64,000 bases of DNA from Lepeophtheirus salmonis (GCF_016086655.4 NC_092584.1:14993907-15057906), one strand, 5' to 3'; shown: positions 22,601 through 33,599, counted from the first letter of the stretch. The notes: generated from the sequence alone by a model not told the origin. Program-made: numbers and translations.

Positions 22601-24050
22601 TCTCATATACAAAATATATATCTCAATATTTCCCTAAGCAGTTATGGAAAAAGTTTGGAGGTAGAGGAGACTAATAGCAATTATATTTTAAGTTATTATT
22701 TTACATTTAAGAAAAAATCTAAAAGATAACATTAGGATGAGGAACAACAGCGGCGGAAGGTATTTGCGAACGGGAGAGGTAAATAACGGTGAAGTCATTA
22801 GGGGCGTCTGCAGTATTTGAAAGAGGCAGACAGAGCCGTAGGTAGGATTTTTCTTTGAGAGGGGCAGTTTTTTTTTTTTGTCATATTACACAGTTGGAAG
22901 AGACTAATTCTTAACCAGTTAATAAATAAACAACTTTCATCAGTGATCAGATTAATTATGAGTATTGTATTAGTTAACAAGTATTCATTGTGTAGCTGCA
23001 GTTCGCTCCGAATATTATATTATGGAATACCATAGCCTTTAAAAATCTATGATCGACATATATATTTTTAAATAGATATTAAATAAATTTACATCGAATA
23101 GTTCATAATTTTTTCATTAAAATTGTATCTTTAAAAGTTTTGAAACATTGATTCAATACATGTCTTCTGAATATGATTTCGAATCATTCCAAAAAATGCT
23201 TAACAATTACTTTTATTGGGGGATTTTAGAAGTGATTAAGTGAACAAATCTTTTGACTGAACTAATTCAAGTAATTCACCTCGTAGTAACTATGCATCAA
23301 CTAAACGACAATATTTGCTTTAATTATATTGAAGATAACTCCCCATTTACTAGGAGTTTTACCCAGTATTGACAGAGTAATTTGGCGTAGGTTAAAATAC
23401 ACAATTTGCTTTATTAATATGGAATATAACTCCCCAAGAGATGCAAAGTGTCACTTCATGTTATTCATGAGCCCACCACTCGAAAATACTCCTTACATAC
23501 ATATATCAAATCACCAGCGGTAGTACCACCCGGGATTGTCAGAGTATTTAGGTCCCGTTTTATCCCAGCTTCTGGAAAAAAAAAATCTATGTTGTAGAGG
23601 CAGGAAGTACTTTTTAAGTACTAAAACCTGTAAGATGGGAGAAGTTTTTTTTCAAAGTTAAATCCCTAATATTTTCTCTTTATTTTTGTAGTATGGTAAG
23701 GACAATAAAAATATTTTATTCATCACAGATTACTTCAAATAATGTATGCGAGCCGTTATACTCGTAAAATAATTGTAAAATTTAATCTTAATCGGGCATT
23801 TACTTGATTTTTAGTTAATGTCTAAGAAAAATGTAAAATTTGAGAATTCCAGATATAATATTGGGTGAAATCTATGTAATTGTTTAAATGACCCCTATCG
23901 GTGCTTTAGGAGGCTTTTTAGGTTTAAAGAAATATATCATTTGAATAGTAAATTTATAAACTATATCCCCAAATTTTTTCCCACCTTAAATATTCATCAC
24001 CTCCAATGGGCTAAAGAGCCGGTCAATTAAAATTATAATCACTGTAGGTT
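22601..24050. other. AT-rich spacer, no gene seen
   Basis: Nothing recognised. The open frame at 23329-23523 has no motif. Confidence 0.45.
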
Positions 24051-24127
24051 TTAAAAGTATAAATTGGTAACCTGCAAGATATTTAAAAGTATAAATTGGT
24101 AACCTGCAAGATATTTAAAAGTATAAG
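24051..24127 (+). repeat. 32-bp tandem repeat, about 2.4 copies
   Basis: The unit starts TTAAAAGTATAAATTGGTAA and continues CCTGCAAGATAT. Copies begin at 24051, 24083 and 24115. The first two are identical, so the duplication is recent. Confidence 0.9.
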
Positions 24128-24179
24128 CGAGCAAAAAGCACCATAGTTTTTATACTACAGATATGTCGTCTATCAAAGT

Positions 24180-24965
24180 TGCCAAAATGTATTATTATTT
24201 TAATTTATACTCATGAGGACTTAGACAACTTTTACTTCTTCAAGGCGAGTTACCACAATTATTATGCGTGTTCACGTATACTATTAGATGATTAACTCTT
24301 GTTAGTTGATTAAAGTAAGTTTTAATGTGAGAGCAACTCTTGTTCATATATCATTTATATATAAACTTAGACGTGTACACGCAGGATAGATGTAGTAACC
24401 GGACTATACTCATTGATTCATAATTCATATAACGTTTGCTCACAAGTAAAAATGGCTCAACAACTAACTAGGTAGCATAATTATTTATGAATAATCATGA
24501 TTACATCTCAGGCGGGGTTTTTATGCAAGTTACAAGGATTAATTTCAAAAATCATATTGAATCGTCAGTCGTTAAGAGGCAATCAAGATCTTCATATATT
24601 TATCCTCTTGAGTAGAGGGTGAGCTGTTGAAGACTTGTTCTTCCTAATATACTCGAATTCAATTCAAATTATTTTTGACAGGCCGTCCCTTACTCCACTT
24701 TCCGAGTGAAGGAAGTATGCTCCATAATTAATTTTTTGTTCGATTAGTTCATTTTCTGATTTCTTTTTCTTGGCCCTTCCATTCGGGGATTTGGATCTGG
24801 AAAGTGAGACACCTTTTTAATAGCGACAAAAGAATAAAATAATGTACTGAAAAGTTTTTTTATTTTGTTTGCGGGTCACAACATTACAACGTCCCCTTTT
24901 TAATGAAAAAAACCTATTATTTTATTAATGAAGACTAAAATTCTCACGACTATGATTTGCCTCAA
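24180..24965 (-). repeat. dispersed repeat T, inverted copy
   Basis: The reverse complement of this stretch matches 51500-52110 over most of its length, including CTCATAATTCATGTAAG-like, CATCTCAGGCGNGGTTTTTA, GGTGAGCTGNTGAAGA, CTTCACTCNNAAAGTGGAGT-like and CCATTCGGGGATTTGGATCT blocks. A section at about 24245-24420 has no counterpart in the other copy. It carries its own repeat (see 28205-28260) and looks like a nested insertion. T is probably an LTR-like or nonautonomous element, but the ends are not defined. Confidence 0.75.
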
Positions 24966-24969
24966 AAAG

Positions 24970-26480
24970 TCCTTTTTTTCTCTATTTTTTCTTTTGTATT
25001 TTAGTTTTAGTTTAATAAGAAATGAAGAAATCTTTATTGTCTAAAATAAAACTATTCAATTATAAAAGCAAGTTTAAATTTGAACAACATCCATATCCAA
25101 AAATATACTAATCTGCCTAGAAATAATAAATTTTACATTTGTTAATGGGTTTGAGTGTTGATAGGATCTGAAGTGATTTTTGTTTATGACTAAAGATAAA
25201 TTTAGAATAATTAATATTATTTACATGAATAAATAAAAGATTCACTTTTCAATAACTTTGACATATGTTTTGAATTAGAGCTCTTAAAACTTTAATATGA
25301 GCAACTTCTAGATTTCTTGATTAATAAAAGGAGATGAAAAATGATAAAAATTGTACAAAAGGGCAGTTGTTTTTTTTTTTTTCCCCAACTTTTTCGAATT
25401 TCATTTACGGCCAGTAATCAAAAGTTGTGATATAGTATGTAAATTACTCATACAAAATTGCATTGTCCTTCGAGGTCATCCTTAGGGGATTGCACATCTC
25501 GATCAACTTATAAAAAAGACAAAAAATGATCACTTAATGAACATAGATAATAAAAAACCCTTTATGCAAAATATCTTTTTGATATACATTTTTCTAACTT
25601 ATTCAAAGTATTTCATAAGTATTTTTTTCTATTAAATTAAGCGTGGTCCAGATAAATTGGGAAAATCTTTAATGGCTTATAACTAACGAACTAGATGGGG
25701 GTAGAACCAAATAATTTTTTTTATTTAAAAGGTACATTTAACAAAATTCAATTATCAATTATCTCTTTTGATTACCTCGTACACACGGCTCCGGAAGCTT
25801 TGGCAGGGCCGGGTGACCTCGTGTGGATCCAGCTTTGTCACTATACCGACTCTGATTTTGCACTTTTAATTAATAATATATTTAATTTATATTCCCTGGA
25901 TTAATAAAGTAGGCCAATGAAGAAATTACACCTTCCAAGAAGACAGGGCACTGGGCCACAAGACACAAGAGGTATGTTTGTTTTTGTTAGTGAGCACTCT
26001 AGTGAACAATGTACTCATCAGTCATTTCATCGTATTAATATTTTTTTCTCAAGCTCATATAATTATTCTTGAGGACATACGTATTGATATAATTATGGAG
26101 TAGTTAATTGTGAATGTACTTATGAAAAACAAAGATGATTTATTAGGGAGTTATCTTCTATATTATAAAGCAAAATTAGAATTGTTTATTGATAAGATAG
26201 AGCTAGGAAGGATTTTAAGTAATATATCATTTTGTTTTGTTAGCCTAAAATATGAGAGTTGCAAGGACCTTTTATGCAATAAAGAAAGGGAAATAAGCTC
26301 ATTAATTATTATCAAGATAACATTATATATCATAATAGTAAAATAAAAGGGGCAAATATTGAATGGTTCATCAATGGCAATGATCGAATTATACTATTGA
26401 CACGGCGAATGCTACCATCATTGATCAGTTTAGAGTTTTTTATGTTTGTTTGTAATTGTGAGAATCACGATTAATCCTAA
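24970..26480. other. AT-rich spacer, no gene seen
   Basis: The open frames at 25695 and 26110 are short and lack motifs. No feature is supported. Confidence 0.45.
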
Positions 26481-26918
26481 ACGTCATCACAATCCTTAGG
26501 TGGTAAGATAACCTTCATGGGATGTGGTTATTGCCCAGTGTCACCTCTAGCTCCCTGCAGGAAAGCTCAAATTTGTTGCTGTTCTTGAATGGCTACAGTA
26601 ACACGAGTTTTAGTAAACAGGGATTGCTGTTGATGAAGAAGTTTTTCCTTCCGGAATGCTCAAATTCTTTAATCGAGTACTTTTTTTTCTACACTTGACA
26701 GCCATGTTTTTATTAGAATCATTCAAAACCTCTTCCACTTCTTTTTAAAAATCTCCGAAACTGAGTGACTCTATATTATTTTTTTCTTTTGATTCTGATT
26801 AAATAAGTCGTTCGATTCTGAGCTCAAAAATGAATAAACTCCGGGGAAACAATTTAGAGTAAGTTCACAAGCTTCATGGGAAATACGACCATAAAGGTGG
26901 GCTACCACATCTATCGTG
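26480..26918 (-). pseudogene. unrecognised decayed coding sequence
   Basis: Reading leftward, three frames in succession look protein-like: ENITIDVVAHLYGRISHEAC, ELTLNCFPGVYSFLSSES to about 26800, then a frame with EVEEVLNDSNKNMAVKCRKK, STRLKNLSIPEGKTSSSTAI, then LLHQQQSLFTKTRVTVAIQE, QQQI, a stop and AFLQGARGDTGQ near 26520-26640. Composition differs clearly from the AT-rich background. Stops and frameshifts show it is broken. Mariner F begins right beside it, so the insertion may have cut it off. I do not recognise the family. Confidence 0.35.
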
Positions 26919-26925
26919 ATATTTT

Positions 26926-28187
26926 CAGGGTGGGGCAGCAAAATGCGGACTGTTAATTAATGTTTATTTTCTCATTACTATGAAAAGGTAGGGTGATTAT
27001 TTTTTGATATTCTGTTTCCCCCGATCTTTTTACATAAATAAACTATATTAATCAAATAGTCATTTCCATCATCTTGAGCGAGAAACAAGCAGAAAGGGAC
27101 TATCTCAGATGTCCTAGCTACTGGAGTTGATGCGATGAAGATTACAGGTATTGTTAAGTGTTCTAGGAGCCTGCTTTTTAAGTTGGCCAAGACAAAAAAA
27201 AAAAAAGAAAATAAGAAGATCTATCTAGGAGGTCAGGAAGTGAAAGACATAATTTGAGGAGGTATACGAAGTTCTTGTTATGTTAGGAAAATAATATAAT
27301 GGTGGATCCCACTAAGTCGATGAATCGACTCACCAACGAATTTTCTGTGGCTCCTAGGACCATAAAGAGGGCTATAAAGTACAACTTCCGATTAGTTTAA
27401 TTAAATTTAAAAAAACCACGCTACCTTCTTACTGAGGATATGAAAGCCAGGAGGATCGAGAGGTGCAAGAAAATCCTCACATGGATCAATGGGTCAAGTT
27501 AGAAATGTTCTTGGACACAGTTGATCAATTCCACAACCACTGCAACGACTGCAGGCTTGCAAAAACCAAAGAAGAGGTACAAGGGGTTTGCCACACAAAA
27601 TATCCGGCCCCAAAAATGGTATTCGGCGTTGTGGCCTATTATAGAAAGAAAATCTTTCTATCTGTTCTTTTTCAATGCAGCACAGAAAATCCACCAGGAG
27701 GCATACTATAAGGAGCCTAGATACACAATCTTTCGTGCTGAAAACCAACTACCCAGAGGGTAACTACGTGTGGCCTCAGGACAGTCCCCCCTCTCACACG
27801 TCCACCAAGTGTCAAAAGTTATGTGCAAATAATATGGCTCGATTCTGGTCCACGAGATATGGCCACATTCCCCGTCAGATTTGAACTAACTGAAATTTTC
27901 TATATGGGGCACTTTGGAGAGGGAACCCAACAGGACCTCACGCCCAAATGTGGACTCACTGAAGTCCTCCATAGTAGCTGCATGAGATAACTTGTCAGAG
28001 GAGTTTGTCATCAACTCCTGCATGACTTCAGGTGACGTATAAAGGCTGTGATTGATTAAAAGTTTTGGAAAAAAAGCTTGTCTACATGTTTTGTTAACAT
28101 TATTTTTGCCCCCATTATTGAAGATATAAAATTATTGATATAGTTATAAATCCATCTCTCGAGTCCACGTTTTGCTCCTCTACCCTG
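26926..28187 (+). mobile_element. mariner-like element F, near full length
   Basis: The left end CAGGGTGGGGCAGCAAAATG (26926) and the inverted right end CAGGGTAGAGGAGCAAAACG (ending 28187) agree at 21 of 26 positions when extended through CGGACT/TGGACT. A TA follows the right end, and the left flank is TT, presumably a mutated TA. The length of 1262 bp is full size for a mariner. A shorter member of the same family is at 39035-39560. Confidence 0.88.
27080..28030 (+). pseudogene. mariner transposase pseudogene (element F)
   Basis: Relic across the full transposase. The first HTH region reads ATGVDAMKITGIVKCSRSLL, FKLAKTKKKK (27115-27200). DLSRRSGSERHNLRR is the linker. VDPTKSMNRLTNEFSVAPRT, IKRAIKYNFRL is the second HTH (27303-27400). 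RYLLTEDMKARRIERCKKIL follows. The block with the first catalytic Asp is missing or unreadable. The core resumes with RPQKWYSALWPIIERK and YYKEPRY, then YVWPQDSPPSHTSTKCQKLC at 27768-27827, which holds the W/Q-QDSAP-type motif with the second catalytic Asp (QDS). The C-terminus (27900-28030) is badly decayed. Confidence 0.85.
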
Positions 28188-28204
28188 TATATATATAAAT
28201 AATA

Positions 28205-28260
28205 TTTTTGCGAGAGCAACTCTTCTCCGAATATCATTAATATATATATACTCGTTGATA
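28205..28260 (+). repeat. left half of a repeat split by a LINE
   Basis: GCGAGAGCAACTCTT followed by AATATCATTAATATATATAT matches 24330-24372 (GTGAGAGCAACTCTT, ATATCATTTATATATA). The continuation found there, ACGTGTACACGCAGGATAGA, reappears at about 30465 as ACGTGTGCACACGCGATAAA, on the far side of the LINE. Confidence 0.6.
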
Positions 28261-28261
28261 T

Positions 28262-28440
28262 CTTCTGATCTTTTGAGATGCCTCTTAGGTTGGAAATTCC
28301 TGTGATGAAGGACTGGACGAGTAAAGTCGATTTTGCAAGCGAAGCAGCAAATTCAGGTGAGCTAATAAAAACCTGAAATTCAAATTAGCTTTTGGGAATT
28401 ATGAACCAGTTATATACCTACATTGCAAATACTTCTTTGA
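28262..28440 (+). repeat. LINE segment, also present at 29492-29720
   Basis: GATATCTTCTGATCTTTTGA, then CCTCTTAGGTTGGAA, GTCGATT, GCAGGTGAGTTAATAAA-like and ACCTGCATTGCCAATAC-like blocks occur in the same order in both places. The first copy lies ahead of the RT region and the second within the C-terminal coding region, so one LINE copy appears to have landed in or recombined with another. Confidence 0.7.
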
Positions 28441-28599
28441 TTAATTATTAATCACCTTTTCACACTCATCGAAGACGGAATTTATTTTTCCATTATCCAA
28501 CTTTTTATGATATTATTATATAAAGCAAAATTCATTAATAATACTCAACAAATAAATGAAAATAGCACGGACACAATACTTTCTAATATAATATTAATC

Positions 28600-30130
28600 A
28601 TTATTATTAATCAATCACTTCTACTGCTCTGCTTTTTATTATGTGCATCGACCTTTAATCCAGAAGATTCACATGGATGGTATAATTGGTTTTTCTACAC
28701 TTTTGTCCCACCAAAAGTGTCTTTGTTATGCAGATGACTAAACCATAACTTTTTTTTAGTGGATTTTTAGTGGACAAACAATAAAGTATTTTAAGAGAAC
28801 TTTACGTCTCGTATATGTTTTTCCCATAGATTTTGGAATAAAAATAAGCCCTGAGAAAACTAAAATACTCAGCCAGTATCATGGAATCATTGAAAAAGCA
28901 TAAAGACACGATAGAATCCATGAAATTATTGGAACCGAGTGCGTTGAAATTTTTTTAGAAGAAATCTCCAGAAAGATTAGGGGTGCTTGTGTTTATTTTT
29001 TTTTTCAGCCTTCAATCTTAACATCTGGGACAAAGTTCAGGCTTGGAACACGTATATAATTTTAGAAATGATTCACCGTTTACGAGTAAATCTCTATGAT
29101 GAAGAAATTGCCACACAGATTCTCATGATGGAGAGGACGTTTTTAAAATTAGATAAGAAAAAAAATATATCAGGGAAGAGAATTCATGATCCCCTGAAAT
29201 AAGGCGGCCTTTCCGTCATGTCTTTTAATACTTTATGGAAAAAGCGTAATTCCTACTGAATAGGACAACTTTGGACGGAAAAACATTTTTGGAGTGCTCA
29301 ATGCTCATCTCTCAATTTTTTTAGATAACAAGTACAAGAGTGAGCCCTACAAAGGTCTTAGAAGGGTTCTGGAAAAATTGGCAACCTGTTCGGGAACGAT
29401 GAAAATTAAAGATTTTTTTTTTGTTGACAGGGCACCGATCTAATGTTATGTGTGAAGTGTTTTATTTATCTGAAAAGACTTTAAAAGAGGGTTGCTGATA
29501 TCTTCTGCTCTTTTGAGAAGTCCCTCAGGTTGGAATTTAATACAAGAGGTTCTCTTAGTGATATGAAGGTCCAGACAAGTGGAGTCGATTATGCAGGCGA
29601 AAGAGCAAATGCAGGTGAGTTAATAAATTTAATGGCCTCGAACAGTAGAAGTTAGTTTTTTGGAGTTATGTCCCAGTTCCAAGACCTGCATTGCCAATAC
29701 GTCTTCGATTGTTTTTTCTTAAAACGTTGTATCTTAGAAAATCTATTCAAACTCCGATAGGGGATCTTTTGCTAGATACCTGGAGAGAAGGGCAATAAAT
29801 TACTCTATAAGGAAAATCCCAAGCATTAGAAAAAAATACTTACGATCATCATCAGAAAAATGGCTAAATCATAGAATACTATCTGGTACTCTAGAAGCAA
29901 GGGCAAAGTTTTTACGGAGATATAAGAATATGTGGCTTGTGTCGGACCAAGGACGAGACAAGCGACCATTTTCTATTTGAATGCGAGACACTCTGCCCAA
30001 TATATAACGCCATTGGCACACGTTTAGAGGAACACTTTGATATTTATAACAATTAAGAAATATTAATATTTTCCTTTCACTGTGGAAAAAAGGAGAAGAT
30101 TATTCATAGAACTATTACAAAGGCTCAGCA
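28600..30130 (+). pseudogene. LINE reverse transcriptase relic, 5'-truncated
   Basis: Non-LTR retrotransposon ORF2 remnant. At 28700-28740 it has QKCLCYADD, the RT catalytic Y-A-D-D box, followed by a stop. At 28830-28870 there is GIKISPEKTKIL, the RT domain-7 motif. Next come NIWDKVQAWNTYIILEMIHR (29020-29080), a PLK-stop-GGLSVMSFNTLWKK block (29190-29245), and at the end KFLRRYKNMWL, then CGLCRTKDETSDHFLFECET at 29937-29995, a C-x2-C-x6-8-H-x4-C zinc-knuckle-like C-terminus common in LINEs. Frameshifts and stops are frequent. The upstream fingers domain and endonuclease are absent. It is a different family from the LINE at 30.7 kb because the C-termini do not match. Confidence 0.78.
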
Positions 30131-30439
30131 TATGCGAAGCGTGCTTCGTCGGACTATGATATATCTTATATTGCAGCGTAGTGAAACTTCACTTTTGTGT
30201 TTTAAAACAGATAGTCCTTCTATAAACAAACTCTACAGTGAAGTGTTTTTTTCGAGTTTTATTTTATTTTTGTCTGATAAATGAATTTTTGTTTTATTCT
30301 ATGCCTTTGATTAAATTTTAGTATCGTTTTGTTTCAGGGGACGTATACGTACACATTTTTACATATGGTATTGATTTCAATATTTTTCAATTTTCATAGT
30401 ACTATTAAATTGAATTTTAGATAAGCATTGTTGGTCAAG

Positions 30440-30520
30440 AGAAAAAAATATATAAACACTGAGACGTGTGCACACGCGATAAATGTGGTAATCTACGTTT
30501 AGGAAGTAATTATTTGAAAA
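30440..30520 (+). repeat. right half of a repeat split by a LINE
   Basis: ATATATAAACACTGAGACGT, then GCACACGCGATAAATGTGGTAA matches 24358-24403. It continues the segment at 28205-28260, so about 2.2 kb of LINE DNA separates the two halves. Confidence 0.6.
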
Positions 30521-30779
30521 TCTTGTTCATTGCCACCTGGGGCTTGTATGGTATTTTATCAGCTTGGCCTGTTTCTTCTCCTTCTTATAAGAAAGTTTGA
30601 AAGAGTCGTTCATTTTTATTTTTAAATAGTAGTTATATAAAGTGTCTTGATCATTTCTTATATACACGTATTATAACTTGGTATATTCAATTATTCGTAC
30701 ATTCTCGATGATCCTCTCCTTTATAAGAGGGAGAAGAAAAAGAAAAAGGAATTACCAGTTCATATAATAGAAGATTTGA

Positions 30780-32971
30780 ACAAGAAAATAATGAAAGAAG
30801 AAATTTAATATTATATAAATAAAAAAATAATAAGTTTCCAGACCCCTCTAGACTCCCGTTGGAGTTCTACAAATCGCAAGTAAAACTTCTCAGTCCCATT
30901 CTGAAGGAAGTCTTCCTTGAAATATTTGAAAAAGGAGTAATCCCCAAATTTATGAATAATCGGAATATAACTCTCATTCCAAGAAAAGGTAAAGATCCCT
31001 TGTGTATTGATAACTATAGACCCATTATACTACTTGATACAACTTGCAAAATTCTAGCGGGTATGTTGAGCAGTCGTCTAAAGAAAGTTTTACCATGTAT
31101 AATGTCCACCTTTCAAAAGGATTTTATGGGAAAAAGACTCGCCGAGGACATATCAAGATCACTTCAAGATGCGATAGAAGTGATTAGAAAAACTAATATT
31201 GAATTTGCAATGATACTTGTTGATTTCGGAAAGGCTTTTGACTCTATAAGACATTAATTTATTGTAAACCAATCAAAGATGGCTGATTTACCTCCAAATT
31301 ACATTTCAAATGTGGCAAAAATTTGTAGGTTATATTTCTCAATACTCAATCTGCCTGGCAATAAGAAAAAAATAAGAATAAATAGAGGATACAAGCAGAG
31401 TGACCTATATTCGCCTTCATTGTTCCTTATAGCCATTAATCTGCTATATGAAAAAGGGATCTCTAACTCATTAATCAAAGGTCTTAAAATAGGAAGGAAG
31501 TCATTGAGGATAATGCTATTTGCTGACGACGTATCTGTATTTATCGCTAGTTCACGGGTCGAAGTAAAAACTACTGTACGAAAACTAGAAAGGGTGTTAG
31601 TACAATTCCGAAAGGAATCTGGATTAAAGGTCAATTTATCAAAGACACAAGTACTTACATCTATGGAAAATGAGCTTATCGAGGAATTTCCTTCGTATTC
31701 GTACGTTGACTCTGCATCCCTGTTGGGTATTATAGTCTTCTACCATAGTGAGGAAGAAGCATTGCACGAAAACGGCGTTAAAATGTTATGCATAATTACA
31801 AAAGCAGTCCTATTTAGGATAAACAAACTTGATCAAATATACATATGGAACCAAAAAATTCTAACAAATTTTTTGCATCTTTTGCGATATTCCCTTTTCG
31901 TAGAATGCATTTGCAATATAATCACAGCAAAGAGAGAGAGCAGTTTCTATGGGAAGGACGAAGGAACTATATTTCCGAATCGAGATTGATTGTTTCTGTT
32001 GTGTCTTGACGAGGGAGAGACACAAACTTATTTATAGTAGGAGAGATCCAGGATGACCGAGAGACATGAGGAGAAGAAATGTGTGGAGGAGTAAAACACT
32101 TTTTACAGGAACATCTGTATTATTTATTATACAAAACCATACTCTAATTTATTTACAAAATACTACGTAAAATATAGTACTTATAATACATAAAAGTAAA
32201 TACAAGAAGATAAGAACAAGGGGAAAGGAAATATGAAATACATAACAGTTTCAACCTCAAATTAGGGTTTAGGACTTGTCAACCTGGTTTTTTTTTCTTT
32301 TCAGAACCTTGAACATTAGCTCTCTCAAAAGAATTCGTACAAGTAAAGATTTTTGGGCGATATCAATTAAGTCAAAGTATAAAGAAACAAGAGGAAGAAC
32401 TTTCAAGGAAAGTATATTTAACGGGCCTTTAGACCTTTTTGAAGTGAAGAACAAGCTTAGTTAGTACTGGAAAAGAATTTCTCAAGGGTGGTCAAAAACC
32501 TTTCTACAAGTTAGCAAGATCCTAGGCCATGAAGAACCCCTCAACTATAACCCAAGACTGGATACAGGTAATGAATACTATTCACTCCTAAATATTACTA
32601 CTGCTAGAGAACTCTGGCTTTGGAATGAACGAGGAGTTGGCCTTCCAAAATTTATAACTCACAGGAGGACCACTTTACTTGTCTTCAAGTACAAAGGAAC
32701 TAGGCGTTTTGGACCTTCTTTCGTAGCTCTGGAGACAATAAAAAATAAAAGAATAAGAAAGGAACTACTAGGTCAGGGAGGCACATCAGTGGAAAAGCTG
32801 GTAACCAAACGGTTGGGCAGACTAGGTCTTCCGAGGATTGACTTCGATACAAAAATACTATTTACCAACCCTTTTATTTCATCAAAGCAAAAAGTGATCC
32901 GCTACAGAATCACTACCTCATCAATTCATACGATTAAGTCGAATAACGAGGATGAGTATATGAACTGCTAA
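30780..32971 (+). pseudogene. LINE ORF2 reverse transcriptase pseudogene
   Basis: RT polymerises cDNA at a nicked target. The open part 30859-31257 holds the fingers and first palm motifs: RNITLIPRKGKDPLCIDNYR (RT domains 1-2), DTTCKILAGMLSSRLKKVLP, and FAMILVDFGKAFDSI (domain 3, first catalytic Asp). A single TAA at 31255 interrupts the frame, which then continues in phase to 31989 with RGYKQSDLYSPSLFLIAINL (domain 4), IMLFADDVSVFIAS (the FADD catalytic box) and SGLKVNLSKTQVL (domain 7). A frameshift near 31935 and the inserted LTR follow. The C-terminal part continues to 32971 with GLGLVNL, PLNYNPRLDTGNEYY, ELLGQGGTSVEKLVTKRLGR and TNPFISSKQK. The motif spelling is closest to L1/Tx1-type RTs as I know them. 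Confidence 0.87.
31992..32252 (+). mobile_element. solo LTR inserted in LINE, 5-bp target duplication
   Basis: The LTR is 31997-32247 (251 bp). It starts TGTTGTG and ends CATAACA, a short inverted terminal repeat with TG...CA. It is flanked on both sides by GTTTC (31992-31996 and 32248-32252). Removing the LTR and one GTTTC restores continuity of the host LINE reading frame (SRLIVS before, TSN and GLGLVNL after). A 5-bp duplication is usual for Ty3/Gypsy or Bel-Pao elements. No internal retroviral-type coding sequence is present, as expected after LTR-LTR recombination. The 5' half has GAGGGAGAGACAC and GACCGAGAGACATG words. Confidence 0.92.
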
Positions 32972-33221
32972 TGTTTCCGACAATGGTTGTTAATTCCGAC
33001 TTTTGGGTAGTTGTATGGAAGAAAAAAAAAAGATAAAAAAGATGTGATTTTGATTGTCATTTTTCTTATTATTGTTTTTTCATTAACTCATATGTGTAAG
33101 GAGTGTGTTATATTCTGTTAGAATGTTTGTTTGTTTTTTGCCAGAATTGTAAATAAATGTATAATCAAGTTAAAAAAAAAATATATGTGTATTTCATTGT
33201 TAAGGAGAGAACGTTTGAGTA

Positions 33222-33366
33222 GAAAGTGTAACCACGAGTGTTTATGCTCATAAATGAACAAGAGTATCACTGAGGATTTATAGCAGTGTTACTTTTTGTC
33301 ATTTATGAGCACAAACACTCGTGAAGGACGAAGAGTAACACGAAGGATTTATTGGGGTGTTATAAA
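33222..33366. repeat. foldback palindrome (MITE-like)
   Basis: Left arm CACGAGTGTTTATGCTCATA (33233) and right arm CATTTATGAGCACAAACACT, CGTG (ending about 33325) are inverted copies over about 30 bp. The centre itself contains a second inverted unit, CACTGAGGATTTATAGCAGTG. An extra copy of the central unit (AACACGAAGGATTTATTGGGGTGTT) follows to the right. No coding sequence is present. A related piece lies at 58330-58390. Confidence 0.85.
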
Positions 33367-33599
33367 CATAAATAAAAATAATACTTTAATCAGTCATGTA
33401 AATCCGGTGTTTTTTTAGCTGTCCCGTTAATTTGTAATTGGTGCTATAAAGAACGAATTTTATTTTCCTTGGCAGTTGTTCTTATTATTTAATTCCTGAG
33501 TAGTGAAGATCCTTTCCTAATAATTATTTCCTAACTCAATTATATTCAAAACCTCTTTGAACGTTCGTGTGTGTTCATAAAAGACCCTGATGATTAGTT

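Larger units (their letters stand above)
30720..33180 (+). mobile_element. L1/Tx1-like LINE, 5'-truncated, with A tail
   Basis: Non-LTR retrotransposon copy holding most of the RT domain through the C-terminus of ORF2. A 3' UTR follows the stop near 32971, and the copy ends at a run of ten A (33171-33180) after AATCAAGTT. A 5' part with EIxYYINKK and FPDP...LPLEFYK-type motifs at 30790-30880 shows that the coding region starts earlier than the first ATG at 30859. A solo LTR (31997-32247) interrupts it. A second truncated copy is at 18205-18650. Confidence 0.85.
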
